A DNA stretch of 59,079 nucleotides from SKVR01 sp037441525 (GTDB taxonomy: Bacteria; Bacteroidota; Bacteroidia; Bacteroidales; UBA7960). Where the stretch lies: contig JBBISA010000020.1 of NCBI GenBank assembly GCA_037441525.1, positions 1 through 59,079 on the forward strand. Direction: 5' to 3'. The position numbers and the translations under genes were made by a program. Of this stretch, positions 8,411 to 17,208 are shown piece by piece (within the stretch, counting starts at the first letter, position 1; each line of letters begins with the position of its first letter). A model generated the notes under the pieces. The model saw nothing but the letters and a program-made list of their open reading frames with translations. It did not search any database and had not been told where the DNA came from.

Positions 8411-9289
8411 ATGTTTACACGGTTAAGGAATTCGCCGGCTTTTGCCCTTATTGCCCTGATATTTGGGGTAGTGTGCATTGGGTTTTCGGCCATTTTTGTG
8501 AAAATCGCCGATGTGCCGGGTACTATTTCTTCCTTTTACAGACTCTTCTTTGCCGCCATAGCCATTATCCCGGTTTGGCTCTACCTGGGGCACAAAGCAC
8601 CTGGTAGTCGCGACCTGCTCCTGATAGCGGTGGGCTCGTTGTTTTTTGCCATCGATTTTCTGTTGTGGAACTCAGCCATTCTGATCACCACTGCTGCCAT
8701 GGCCACGCTGCTTGCCAACAATGCACCCCTTTGGGTGGGGTTGATTGCCCTTACGGTTTTCAGGGAAAAACTCCCCGGAAGGTTCTGGTTTGGGTTGCTT
8801 GTTTCCATGATCGGATTAAATATTCTCATTGGTTTGCAGGCCTGGCGCACCATGGAGTTTAACCTGGGCGATATTATGTCGCTTGCTGCCAGTTTCTTCT
8901 ATGCATTGTATCTTGTTTTTACCATCGATGTGCGCAAAAGGGTTGACACGGTTACCTTCATGACTTTTTCGGTGGTTTTTATGGTGGTAATGGTGTTTTT
9001 GGCCAACCTTGCTGCTGGACATCCTTTTACCGGCTACTCTTCACGCACATGGAGCGCCCTCATAGCCATGGGGTTGATCTCCCATTTCGGGGGGTGGCTG
9101 GCCATCAACTATGCACTGGGGCATCTCAAAGGAGCCAACGTTTCGGTTACTCTGCTCGGACAAGCCGTGGTTACTGCCATTATGGGAGTAATCATTCTTG
9201 GCGAAAACCTGTCACTTCGCCATGTATTGGGTGGTTTGCTGGTGCTTACCGGGGTTTATTTTGTAAATCGTCGCACAAAAGCGCCATAA
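8411..9289 (+). CDS. EamA/DMT-family transporter
   Basis: A 292-residue inner-membrane protein with about ten hydrophobic helices in two five-helix EamA repeats, the usual drug/metabolite transporter architecture. The N-terminal repeat includes GVVCIGFSAIFVKIAD and SSFYRLFFAA. The second half contains AINYALGHLKGANVSVTLLG and AVVTAIMGVIILGENLS, the end-of-repeat signature. Substrate is unknown; members export amino acids, nucleosides or small organic cations. A possible -7 box TAGTTTTG lies at 8378-8385. It is a single gene, divergent from GH95. Confidence 0.9.
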   Translation: MFTRLRNSPAFALIALIFGVVCIGFSAIFVKIADVPGTISSFYRLFFAAIAIIPVWLYLGHKAPGSRDLLLIAVGSLFFAIDFLLWNSAILITTAAMATLLANNAPLWVGLIALTVFREKLPGRFWFGLLVSMIGLNILIGLQAWRTMEFNLGDIMSLAASFFYALYLVFTIDVRKRVDTVTFMTFSVVFMVVMVFLANLAAGHPFTGYSSRTWSALIAMGLISHFGGWLAINYALGHLKGANVSVTLLGQAVVTAIMGVIILGENLSLRHVLGGLLVLTGVYFVNRRTKAP

Positions 9290-9529
9290 TTCCTTCCTTC
9301 CAAAGTTTTTAGAAACTTATTTGTAATTAGATTTGTGATAATAAATTGATTTGAACTCAGCAATTGGTAATTTTTGAATCTGTAACCTGATGATAATAGA
9401 TGAAACAAAAATGCATCCATCAGGGGAGCAAACTGAAACATCATTGTGAGAGTAATTGCGCCATGAATTTTACGATCAGGAATTTTATAACTATTCCCGG
9501 ATAAATGTTAAATGATAATTGAATATACT

Positions 9530-10327
9530 ATGTCTTACTATTCCAAAATGCTTACAACGGTCTTTTTGATAACATTAATTTTTCTATCATCTGTATCGGG
9601 CATTACCCAAACAGTCAATTCCGGTCTAACAGTGCGTTATAAAACAAATGGGTATTTTTCCTTTGGCGGGGGATTTCCTGTTACTGCCGGTTCCCAAAAG
9701 TATGAGCCCTTCAATAATTTTAATTTTGAATTGTACCATAGTGTATTAATACAACTAAAAGGGGGGGTAACCATTTTCAGAAGCAAAGGGTCAAACCCTG
9801 ACGGACTCTTTCTTAATGCAGGTTTGGGTATTTCCCGATCAGGATCGATGAATGCTAATTTTGGCCGAAGCTTTAGTTCAGGCACTAGAACTACTTTCGT
9901 AATAATAGAGTCGACGGGATCAATTCTTATTGCAGGTATCGATCTAAGTGCGGGCTATACCATCCCTTTTAAAGGGAATTTTGCTCTGTCACCTTATGTA
10001 GGTATCAATCCTGGACTTTTAAGACTCTCAACTAATGGAGACAAATTTACCGATATTGTAGAGGAAGATGCAGAACTGAATCGTTACATAGTAAGGTCAA
10101 ATACAACTGTTAAATCACAATCTTTTAATATTTCGCCTGAAGTGGGTCTGGTTTTTAATTTTGGGAACTTAATGATCAGGACATCGCTTTTTCTGCTATC
10201 AACCGATTTGAAGCTGCAGATTTCATCCATAGATTTTCAGGGGCTCGATGCAGGTGTAAAGGAATATAGCCACAATGTTAAATTTTCATCAAATCCATTT
10301 GTTATTGCACTTGGGGTTAGGTTTTAA
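9530..10327 (+). CDS. Outer-membrane beta-barrel-like secreted protein
   Basis: A 265-residue protein with a signal peptide (MLTTVFLITLIFLSSVSG, cleavage near GITQT). Start chosen at the ATG at 9530, six codons inside the longest frame. The mature part alternates short beta-rich segments with glycines (FSFGGGFPVTAG, LFLNAGLGISRSG, GIDLSAGYTIPF, LSPYVGINPG, ISPEVGLVFNFG) and ends VIALGVRF. The terminal aromatic residue is typical of BAM-folded barrels. I do not recognise a named family. It has low GC relative to its neighbours and stands alone, followed by a deleted family 1 repeat. Confidence 0.6.
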   Translation: MSYYSKMLTTVFLITLIFLSSVSGITQTVNSGLTVRYKTNGYFSFGGGFPVTAGSQKYEPFNNFNFELYHSVLIQLKGGVTIFRSKGSNPDGLFLNAGLGISRSGSMNANFGRSFSSGTRTTFVIIESTGSILIAGIDLSAGYTIPFKGNFALSPYVGINPGLLRLSTNGDKFTDIVEEDAELNRYIVRSNTTVKSQSFNISPEVGLVFNFGNLMIRTSLFLLSTDLKLQISSIDFQGLDAGVKEYSHNVKFSSNPFVIALGVRF

Positions 10328-10431
10328 ACCGGAATGGTGATGTTGAAGCCAGATAGTTTTAAATTTAGATGATAAATTTATAATGTCGGTTATCAGAAAA
10401 AATGGCCAAAGAATAAATAGGGATTAAATTT
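10323..10431 (+). repeat. Family 1 element, internally deleted copy
   Basis: It begins TTTTAAACCGGAATGG, overlapping the stop of the preceding gene, and from about 10372 aligns with the right half of copy A (ATAAATTTATAATGTC, then CAGAAAAAATGGCCAAAG). The central AAGCATTTCTG hairpin is absent. It lies about 170 bp upstream of cstA. Confidence 0.65.
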
Positions 10432-10492
10432 GTTGCCTTTGATAATGTTTTATACTAAGCATTTTTCATCCGTAAATAATTTTTTAGGTTAA

Positions 10493-10571
10493 GGTCTCCC
10501 GTTAGTACGGGAGGACCACACATGTTCTAAAACTTATTCTCATCGGTGTTTGTGTTTTGCAAGAACATGTG
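10493..10571 (+). promoter_or_regulatory. Structured leader upstream of cstA
   Basis: Two hairpins sit 25-105 bp before the cstA start. The first (10493-10517) pairs GGTC and CCCGT with ACGGG and GGACC around a short loop. The second is a perfect 10-bp inverted repeat, CACATGTTCT (10519-10528) and AGAACATGTG (10562-10571), with a 33-nt loop. They could be an attenuator, a protein operator, or the terminator of the upstream gene followed by an operator. Neither is followed by a U-tract. Confidence 0.45.
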
Positions 10572-10596
10572 GGTTTCATAAATAAATGCTATTTTT

Positions 10597-12033
10597 ATGA
10601 TCACTCTGATTATTTCCACCCTGCTCCTTATATTTGGTTACCAGGTCTATTCCCGCTATCTGGAGCGGGTTTTTGGTGTTGATGGCAGCCGCAAAACCCC
10701 CGCCCTTACTATGCCCGATGGCGTTGATTATCTGCCGCTGCCCTGGTGGAAGGCTTTTCTGATACAATTCCTTAACATTGCCGGACTGGGGCCCATCTTC
10801 GGGGCCATTGCCGGTGCCATGTGGGGCCCCGTAGCCTACCTGTGGATATTGCTGGGGGCTGTTTTTGCCGGTGCTGTGCACGATTACTTCTCCGGAATGC
10901 TTTCCATCAAACACAACGGACTGAGCATTACCGAAATAACCGGAAAGTATATGGGTAATTTCACCAAACAGTTTATGCGCGGATTTACCGTTTTCCTTAT
11001 GGTGATTGTGGGTGCTGTTTTCATCATGGGGCCTGCAAAGATACTCGCAGGCATTACACCCGGGTTTGCCACCATTACTTTCTGGGTATGGGCAGTATTT
11101 ATTTATTACATTCTGGCCACCATGCTTCCCATTGATAAGGTGATTGGCCGGTTGTACCCCATTTTTGGCGCCGCACTGGTGTTCATGGCCGTAAGCCTTG
11201 CCATAGCAATGATTGTTAAGGGTTTTCATGTGCCCGAACTCACCTTCGATACTCTGCGCAATATGCGGGCTAATGCTGAGAAATTCCCCATCTTCCCCAT
11301 GCTTTTTATAACCATTGCCTGTGGAGCCATTTCGGGGTTTCATGCCACACAGTCGCCCATGATGGCCCGCTGCGTTACCAACGAAAAGCTGGGCCGCCGC
11401 GTATTTTACGGCGCCATGATCACCGAGGCGGTGGTGGCCATGTTGTGGGCTACCATTGCCATGAGCTTTTTTGGCGGTGTGCACCAACTCAACGATACTA
11501 TGCTCGGGCACCAGGGTAATGCCGCCTGGGTGGTAAACGAAGTGGCCAACTCGCTGCTGGGTAAATTCGGAGCCCTGCTGGCACTCCTGGGAGTGGTGGC
11601 TGCACCCATCACTTCGGGCGATACCGCTTTCCGCAGCGCCAGGCTAATTGTGGCCGATTTCCTTAAACTGAAGCAGGGTCCCATCAAAAACCGGCTCATG
11701 GTAAGTATTCCACTCTTTGCCTTCGGGTTTCTGCTTACCCAGATAAACTTCGATGTAATATGGCGCTACTTTGCCTGGGCCAACCAAACCCTGGCCGCCC
11801 TGGTACTGTGGACTATTACCGTGTACCTGGCAACCAGCAGCAAAAACTACTGGATCACCCTTATTCCTGCTCTGTTTATGACCATGGTGGTTACCACCTA
11901 CATCTTCCTGGCACCCGAAGGTTTGGCACTCAGTCAAATTACTTCCTATATACTTGGAGGCCTTGCAACTGTCATTGCAGGGGTGGGGTTTGCTGTTTTC
12001 ATCAACCGGAAAACAGCAAAGAATGCTTCTTAG
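10597..12033 (+). CDS. cstA: CstA-family carbon starvation/peptide-pyruvate transporter
   Basis: A 478-residue polytopic membrane protein of the CstA family, whose characterised members import pyruvate and/or peptides during carbon limitation. Hallmarks include LPWWKAFLIQFLNIAGLGPI followed by FGAIAGAMWGP, a stretch GAVHDYFSGMLSIKHNG, and the later GFHATQSPMMARC and GDTAFRSARLIVADF segments. It is the short form common in Bacteroidota, compared with about 700 residues in Escherichia coli. GC content is higher than in the flanking DNA. Long antisense frames across it are shadows. The upstream hairpins suggest leader-based control. Confidence 0.93.
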   Translation: MITLIISTLLLIFGYQVYSRYLERVFGVDGSRKTPALTMPDGVDYLPLPWWKAFLIQFLNIAGLGPIFGAIAGAMWGPVAYLWILLGAVFAGAVHDYFSGMLSIKHNGLSITEITGKYMGNFTKQFMRGFTVFLMVIVGAVFIMGPAKILAGITPGFATITFWVWAVFIYYILATMLPIDKVIGRLYPIFGAALVFMAVSLAIAMIVKGFHVPELTFDTLRNMRANAEKFPIFPMLFITIACGAISGFHATQSPMMARCVTNEKLGRRVFYGAMITEAVVAMLWATIAMSFFGGVHQLNDTMLGHQGNAAWVVNEVANSLLGKFGALLALLGVVAAPITSGDTAFRSARLIVADFLKLKQGPIKNRLMVSIPLFAFGFLLTQINFDVIWRYFAWANQTLAALVLWTITVYLATSSKNYWITLIPALFMTMVVTTYIFLAPEGLALSQITSYILGGLATVIAGVGFAVFINRKTAKNAS

Positions 12034-12318
12034 CACTGTCTTTCAGGCGTTTGTTGACCCCCTTTTGGTTTCATTCCATAACAAACTTACACCTTCCGGT
12101 TTCGACGCCAACAAAACTACACTCGAGTGCTAAAAGATTCAAGAGCCCGGAAAATCAGGTTTTGTTGTTTTATGAACCCTTTATTCTTTTCGGGATTGCG
12201 AATCTTTTTTTTGCGCACTCATCACTTGTTTTGTAAGGTTTCCACCAAGGCCGTTCAAGGGGCCTGTGCTGTTTTGTTAATGATTTCAATGAATTGGGTT
12301 TTCATTCAGTTGAATTAA
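12034..12318. other. Intergenic, no recognised feature
   Basis: AT-rich sequence after cstA with short T-runs. I see no clear hairpin terminator, RNA gene or ORF with coding character. Confidence 0.4.
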
Positions 12319-12640
12319 TCATTTCAATAAATCCGGAAGTCCTGCAGAAATATTATTCAATGCGCCCCTGACCTTGGAGATTTTCCGGTAACAAGTCGAA
12401 GCGAAACGGAGCTTTTTAGAAAGTTTGCAGTTACGCAAAGCAGGAATAATTTTAAATGAGCAAAATTTTGTATTGCTGAACATCCAAACTTTCAGCGGAG
12501 TGAGCTTCAGACTTGTCGGAACCGAAGCCCGCAGGGCGAGCTCAATGTGGCCTTTAAAAGGCAAATAACTTACACATTAAAATATCCGAAGCCTTGATTT
12601 TTTGTTGCTTTTTGATTAAGCAAAAAGCAAGGCGAAAAAT
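12319..12640 (-). other. ORF-like block with adjacent hairpin; possible conserved repeat or remnant
   Basis: An 81-codon open frame on the minus strand (12564-12319) with a basic, serine/leucine-rich composition (TSLKLTPLKVWMFSNTKF) unlike normal proteins in this window. Beside it is a hairpin at 12613-12638 (arms TTGCTTTTTG and CAAAAAGCAA), in a GCCTTG...CAAGGC frame that recurs in Bacteroidota intergenic DNA in my recollection. There is no start signal or partner gene. I treat it as a candidate conserved intergenic element rather than a gene. Confidence 0.3.
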
Positions 12641-12705
12641 AAATATAGGTAGGACAGAAGTTTAGTTAGATTGCAATAGCAATGATTCAAAGTTATAGCA
12701 ATTAC

Positions 12706-13149
12706 TTATTTACCATGTCTGTCTCCCTGTTTCTCTTCAAGGTGAAGCCCAACTAAGTTGGCCGCCTGAACAAGGAAGGAAGCAATGCCCGCAATTGCGA
12801 GGGCATATACCAGCAGGTCGCCATAAGGAATAAGGTAGAAGAAAACAAACACAACCAGCGCCATCCATACCCCTGTGCACCACGGACAGGTAACTATAAA
12901 CTGCAGCGTGTTGAATAAGGCATATCTGTTGTTATTCTTGATTAAATCCCTTACAAATTTGAATATCTTTTCGAAAACAACAAGCCTTGTTAAGCGGTAG
13001 GTAGCCAGTATAACAATGATAAGGTCCTTTGTTGTTACATCCCTGATTTCCGTTCCGTTTGCCTGCATCATGAAGCCGGCCAGTACGATAAGTCCTAAGT
13101 AGAAAAACAGGGAGCTGAAATTCCAGAAATTCTGTTGATTGCTATCCAT
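12706..13149 (-). CDS. DUF1360 family membrane protein
   Basis: A small integral membrane protein of 147 residues from the start chosen at 13149 (MDSNQQNFWNF); a longer frame from 13311 adds 54 residues with no family similarity. It has about three hydrophobic segments, the motif DLIIVILATYRLTRLVVFEK and the CPWCTGVWMA cysteine motif, all typical of DUF1360 proteins, which are found across bacteria with no defined function. The C-terminus ends with a polar tail (LHLEEKQGDRHGK). It is isolated on both sides by long non-coding stretches. Confidence 0.8.
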   Translation of the reverse strand: MDSNQQNFWNFSSLFFYLGLIVLAGFMMQANGTEIRDVTTKDLIIVILATYRLTRLVVFEKIFKFVRDLIKNNNRYALFNTLQFIVTCPWCTGVWMALVVFVFFYLIPYGDLLVYALAIAGIASFLVQAANLVGLHLEEKQGDRHGK

Positions 13150-13387
13150 TAAATCGGTTTTTGTAAAGTAAAGATACAGCATTTGGAAATTTTGAGCAGA
13201 AATAGTAGGAGGATGTTGTTGTTTTTTCATCAACTGTGCTATATTCCTGTATTTTGCCAAATAGCTATGTTCACCCCCAAAGGGAATTATTAACATACCA
13301 GTGAACAGCAAGAATTAAATCATTTTCTGAATATCCTTAATCTTGCCAGTAATTATGATTATTAAGATATCAGGCTACTTATCTATT

Positions 13388-13409
13388 ACCGTCAGTTTTA
13401 ACTGACGGT
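13388..13409. other. Perfect 10-bp hairpin
   Basis: ACCGTCAGTT and AACTGACGGT form a perfect palindrome with a 2-nt loop, just left of a family 2 repeat copy. It may belong to that element or act as a terminator-like structure. Confidence 0.5.
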
Positions 13410-13414
13410 AAGTA

Positions 13415-13613
13415 GCCATCGCCAATCTACGGGGACTTAAGTCACATTTTTAAGAACTTTTGCAATTGCGTTGTCAAATAATGCATTGGCCCTAATTTTA
13501 TGTATTTCGCAGCGCACTTTATTATCCTTCAGATTCTCCCCCTTTGACTAAAGTCAACGGCAATAGAATTAATATCAAAAATATTTCTGGCAAGATTGCA
13601 GATATTCACATAA
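13415..13613. repeat. Family 2 dispersed repeat, copy 1
   Basis: About 200 bp, closely matching 28106-28304 (I estimate over 85% identity by eye). It is bracketed by palindromes: GGGGACTTAAGTCAC at 13431-13445 and TTGACTAAAGTCAA near 13544-13557. Between them is a conserved segment including AATAATGCATTGGCCCTAA. A frame across the minus strand is open in copy 2 but broken by stops here, so the element is probably non-coding or a decayed gene piece. Confidence 0.8.
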
Positions 13614-14335
13614 TAAAATTTGGTCGTGCTTATTAATAGCTCAGTACGATAAAAATCTGTTAAAAACCTACAATTCAGACTAAGCAATCCCCGACCCGTT
13701 TATTTGTGAGACTCAAATTTCAAAAACGAAGTGAATTGAAATTGGTAAGTGGAACAATCCTGCTGAAAGCGCAGGGTATGATACCCCGCCCCTTGGGGCG
13801 ATATTTGGGTCCAGGGCTTGCCGTGGGGTTTCATACCCGTGATTAAACGGGATTTTGAGGGGGGATATGCAGGCCTTAAGCAGTCTGGATAAAAGCAGTT
13901 GCATAAGGTTAGCCCCAGGCCGGCTGATGCGTGTCATGGCGCTCTACAAAGGTAGGGCTGTCTCTTTTTTTTCATTCAACTGTAATTTTTAAGTGAATAA
14001 GTCACAGGATTATACGTTGATAATTTCAATTTTACCCGCTGCTATCCCGTTTGCGGGATTTAGTTTAACATTGTATATAAAACATTGGTGGATAGGTGGT
14101 TAATTGGAACATTCTGCCCCGCATCAGTTTTTGCAACAGCGGACAGGGACGAAGCCCGCAATCCCCAACGTTTCATACACGCAGCCGTTGGCCACAAGGC
14201 TGAAAAATCCTGCAAGACATGACCATTAAATAAAAAATTGAACTATTTTTGCCAACGAAAATTTAAAAAAAATGACAATGGACGAAGGCCCGTATCATAG
14301 TAAATTAAAGTATTAACGATTCTGTAGGGACTTTG
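13614..14335. other. Intergenic region with GC-rich palindrome cluster
   Basis: No credible gene. At 13774-13800 two perfect hairpins lie in tandem (GGGTAT/ATACCC and CGCCCC/GGGGCG), followed at 13836-13851 by CCCGT/ACGGG with a 6-nt loop. This GC-rich island of about 180 bp contrasts with the AT-rich surroundings. The rest (13940-14335) shows only short inverted repeats such as AGCC/GGCT near 14180. Confidence 0.45.
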
Positions 14336-14368
14336 TGTATCCTTACAGGATAAAACTGTAAGGATACA
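14336..14368 (+). promoter_or_regulatory. Leader hairpin covering the corA ribosome-binding site
   Basis: A perfect 13-bp stem: TGTATCCTTACAG (14336-14348) pairs with CTGTAAGGATACA (14356-14368) around a 7-nt loop. The right arm carries the Shine-Dalgarno-like TAAGGA, and the hairpin ends 5 bp before the ATG of the CorA gene. Folded RNA would hide the ribosome-binding site; alternatively the palindrome is a DNA operator. Confidence 0.6.
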
Positions 14369-14373
14369 TCATC

Positions 14374-15303
14374 ATGATTAAAATCTTCAAAACATTCGGT
14401 GGCTATGTTGAAATCAATGAACCACAAAAAGGTTGCTGGATTAATGTAACAAATCCTTCATCAGACGAAATCAATAAAATTAATGTCGACTATGGACTAC
14501 CAGCCGACTTGGGGAATGACATTTTAGACCAGGATGAAAGACCACGTATTGAATTTGATGACGATTGGACTTTAATAATACTTAGGATCCCAGTTGAAGT
14601 TAAAAACAATGGCGTTCCATTTCATACCATACCCTTAGGAATTTTTTTAGCCAAGGATTTTACTCTGACGCTTTGCATACAGGACAACGAGGTATTGCCA
14701 ATAGGACAGCCGTCGCCTTTTAGAGACCAATATAAAGAAATAACTGACAGTATTAATTTCATCCTTCGATTGTTTCTTCGCTCAGGCAACTTGTATCTTC
14801 GTTTCTTAAAACAAATAAATCAAATGACTTCATTGATTGAACAAGACCTGGAAAAATCAATTAAAAACAAGGAATTGAACAAATTACTTAAAATGGAAAA
14901 GTGTTTGGTTTTTTTTATTACTTCAATTAAAGCCAATGAAATCGTTCTGGCAAAACTTCGTAACTCAAAAAAGATAACCACCGACATCAATGAAGATTTA
15001 TTGGAAGACGCATTCATTGAAAATAAACAAGCACTTGAAATTGCACAGATTTATTCGGACATTCAAAGTGGTATGATGGATGCTTTTGCTTCGGTAATAT
15101 CTAATAATCTCAATGTTGTAATGAAACAGTTAACTCTTATTTCGATTATTTTAATGATTCCGACTTTGATAGCAAGTATTTTTGGAATGAACGTTCCAAA
15201 TTTTATGGAAAATTCATTATGGGCAATGCCATCAATAATTTTAGGTTCGTTGATTTTATCGTTTTTAGGAGTAATTCTATTTCGAAAAAGACAATGGTTT
15301 TAA
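14374..15303 (+). CDS. corA: CorA-family divalent metal transporter
   Basis: A 309-residue protein of the CorA/MIT family, a pentameric Mg2+ (or Co2+/Ni2+) channel of the inner membrane. The large N-terminal cytosolic domain begins with WINVTNPSSDEINKI, followed by LPADLGNDILDQDERPRIE. Two C-terminal helices flank the signature GMN (about 271-273, in IFGMNVPNF). The basic tail RKRQWF matches the family. It is AT-rich compared with neighbours and the only gene in its transcript. Control by the hairpin just before the start is an inference. A terminator follows at 15364-15402. Confidence 0.92.
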   Translation: MIKIFKTFGGYVEINEPQKGCWINVTNPSSDEINKINVDYGLPADLGNDILDQDERPRIEFDDDWTLIILRIPVEVKNNGVPFHTIPLGIFLAKDFTLTLCIQDNEVLPIGQPSPFRDQYKEITDSINFILRLFLRSGNLYLRFLKQINQMTSLIEQDLEKSIKNKELNKLLKMEKCLVFFITSIKANEIVLAKLRNSKKITTDINEDLLEDAFIENKQALEIAQIYSDIQSGMMDAFASVISNNLNVVMKQLTLISIILMIPTLIASIFGMNVPNFMENSLWAMPSIILGSLILSFLGVILFRKRQWF

Positions 15304-15363
15304 TAACGAAATAACTAAGCCCAGTGGCTAAAACATTTAGCCCAATAGCCGAAAAAAACCTTC

Positions 15364-15402
15364 AAAAAAACCTCCCACCACCAATGCGGGAAGGTTTTTT
15401 TT
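15364..15402 (+). terminator. Rho-independent terminator after corA
   Basis: Arms AAAAAAACCTCCC and GGGAAGGTTTTTTTT pair with one bulge around an 11-nt loop and end in eight T residues. Confidence 0.85.
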
Positions 15403-15616
15403 GTTGGTTGGTAACTGGATCAACCCACCCCACCATATCCTTCGACCACACTAACCCATCCTTCCTTAAGAAATAATATTTAGTAGTTATTTGCAATAAT
15501 TGGCAATATGGGCCTGGGGGGTTGCGTTATTTTGCCAGAAACAGTGTTCAAGTTTCCTTTTTGCGCAAAAAGAGTATCAGGTTTCCATCAAGTATTAACC
15601 TTAAAACTCTTTACCC

Positions 15617-15802
15617 ATGAACACCAAAAAATCAATCTCCCAACGTATTGAATCCGGAAAAGGCATTTTTTTCAAAACCGGTATCATCATCGCAATGGTA
15701 ATGGTGCTGGCAGCCATGCCTCGGTGGACTCCGGGCCAGATGGGGCTGGATAGGGTAAGGGTATCCTTCTCAATACCCGTAAGGTTCAGGCTTGATCAGT
15801 AG
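15617..15802 (+). CDS. Possible small membrane-anchored protein
   Basis: A 61-codon frame with a charged N-terminus (MNTKKSISQRIESGKG) and one hydrophobic segment (about residues 18-34, IFFKTGIIIAMVMVLAA). The second half is short, polar and undistinguished. It has no family I recognise, no strong Shine-Dalgarno site and no operon partner. The N-terminus reads like a plausible protein, but it could be a remnant or a chance frame. Confidence 0.3.
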   Translation: MNTKKSISQRIESGKGIFFKTGIIIAMVMVLAAMPRWTPGQMGLDRVRVSFSIPVRFRLDQ

Positions 15803-15928
15803 TCAATTGCAGCACCTTAATACAAAGGTTTTTTCAGAAGGAAATGTTTGTGATGCCTTTATATTTCCGCACAAATCTTATTGTTATTATTCCTAATTTT
15901 AGTGCGTCGAACCTAAAACGCACTGAAA

Positions 15929-17176
15929 ATGAAAGTACTTAAACGAATATTCCTGTTTTTTTTGCTGCCGCTGATTGTCATCATTGCGGCAGTTCTTATT
16001 TATGTATCCATTGGTTTTGGGAAACTGGAATTTAAGGATTCGTTTCCCGTTACGGTTGATTACGCAGCCTTCTATCCCGAAACCTATGACCAGGCCCGAC
16101 AGGATTTCAGGGATATTACTGCAGGCCTATCAGAATATTATTCCAACGTGGTGACCACTTCCATTGTGGTGCCATCGGCCACAGACAACAATCTGACCAT
16201 CGATATATGCTATGTGCCCGCCCAGAAAGACAGCGCCAACCTTTTGATCCTTAGTTCGGGGGTGCATGGCATTGAAGGATTTGTGGGACATGCCGCCCAG
16301 CAATTGTTCATTCAGGATTTTCTCAACGAGCAGCTTCTCGAAAATACAGGGGTATTGCTCATTCATGGCATGAACCCCTATGGCTTTAAATACACGCGGC
16401 GGGTTACCGAAAACAATGTTGACATTAATCGCAACAGTCCGTCAACTTCAAGCCTTTACCAGACTGTGAACGATGGTTATCCAAAAATCTATGGGCTGGT
16501 AAATCCTAAGGGCAAGGCTAACCGGAAGTCACTCGAAAACCGTTTCTTTTTTGTGAAGGCTATCAACGAAATACGCAAAGCCACTTTGCCGGTGTTGCGC
16601 CAGGCTGTGTTGCAAGGGCAGTACCAGTACCCTGAAGGATTGTACTTTGGCGGCCAGCAGCCCGAACCCCAGATCGCTGCCATTGAACCCATGATAAGTG
16701 CCTGGTGCCAGCCTTATGAAAAAATTTTGGCCATCGATTTGCACACTGGTTATGGTGAGCGGGGCAAACTCCACTTTTTCCCAAATCCCCTCGAAGAACC
16801 CCAACGAATCATGCTCGAAGCTTTGTTTGACGGATACACCATCGACTGGGGCGACAGCGATGATTTTTACACTGTTACCGGCGATTTTGTCGGTTTTATT
16901 GGTGCACTGGTGCCTGGCAAGGAATATTACCCCATGTTGTTCGAGTATGGTACCCTTAACAGCCAGACTACCATGGGTTCGCTCAAGTCGATCCATATTA
17001 TGATACTCGAAAACCAGGGCAAACAGCATGGCTTCAGAACCGAAAAGGACTCTCTGGCCATCAGGCACGATCTGCGCGAAATGTACTACCCATCGTCAGA
17101 GAACTGGCGCAACTACATCATGGATCAGACCAGTGAAGTGTTTACCACGATATTGCCACGGTTTATTGCACCGTAA
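15929..17176 (+). CDS. DUF2817/M14-like zinc carboxypeptidase, membrane anchored
   Basis: A 415-residue protein with an N-terminal transmembrane anchor (about residues 7-29) and an extracytoplasmic domain. The motif SSGVHGIEGFVG provides zinc ligands His113 and Glu116. NNVDINRNSP carries the substrate-binding Arg, AIDLHTGYGERG the third ligand His, and FEYGT the catalytic Glu. This set matches DUF2817 proteins, relatives of M14 carboxypeptidases and succinylglutamate desuccinylases. The natural substrate is unknown. It is not linked in an operon; a long palindrome follows the stop. Confidence 0.85.
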   Translation: MKVLKRIFLFFLLPLIVIIAAVLIYVSIGFGKLEFKDSFPVTVDYAAFYPETYDQARQDFRDITAGLSEYYSNVVTTSIVVPSATDNNLTIDICYVPAQKDSANLLILSSGVHGIEGFVGHAAQQLFIQDFLNEQLLENTGVLLIHGMNPYGFKYTRRVTENNVDINRNSPSTSSLYQTVNDGYPKIYGLVNPKGKANRKSLENRFFFVKAINEIRKATLPVLRQAVLQGQYQYPEGLYFGGQQPEPQIAAIEPMISAWCQPYEKILAIDLHTGYGERGKLHFFPNPLEEPQRIMLEALFDGYTIDWGDSDDFYTVTGDFVGFIGALVPGKEYYPMLFEYGTLNSQTTMGSLKSIHIMILENQGKQHGFRTEKDSLAIRHDLREMYYPSSENWRNYIMDQTSEVFTTILPRFIAP

Positions 17177-17208
17177 AACTGTACACCCAAAACAATCCAA
17201 TCATTTAG

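Noticed and set aside
10576..11511. 311-codon antisense ORF across cstA
   Set aside because: His/Asn/Gly-rich shadow of the third codon position of cstA; cstA itself is unmistakable.
14120..14200. Possible integron attC-like site (CCAACG ... CCGTTGG)
   Set aside because: The core RYYYAAC/GTTRRRY boxes do not fit and there is no integrase or cassette structure.
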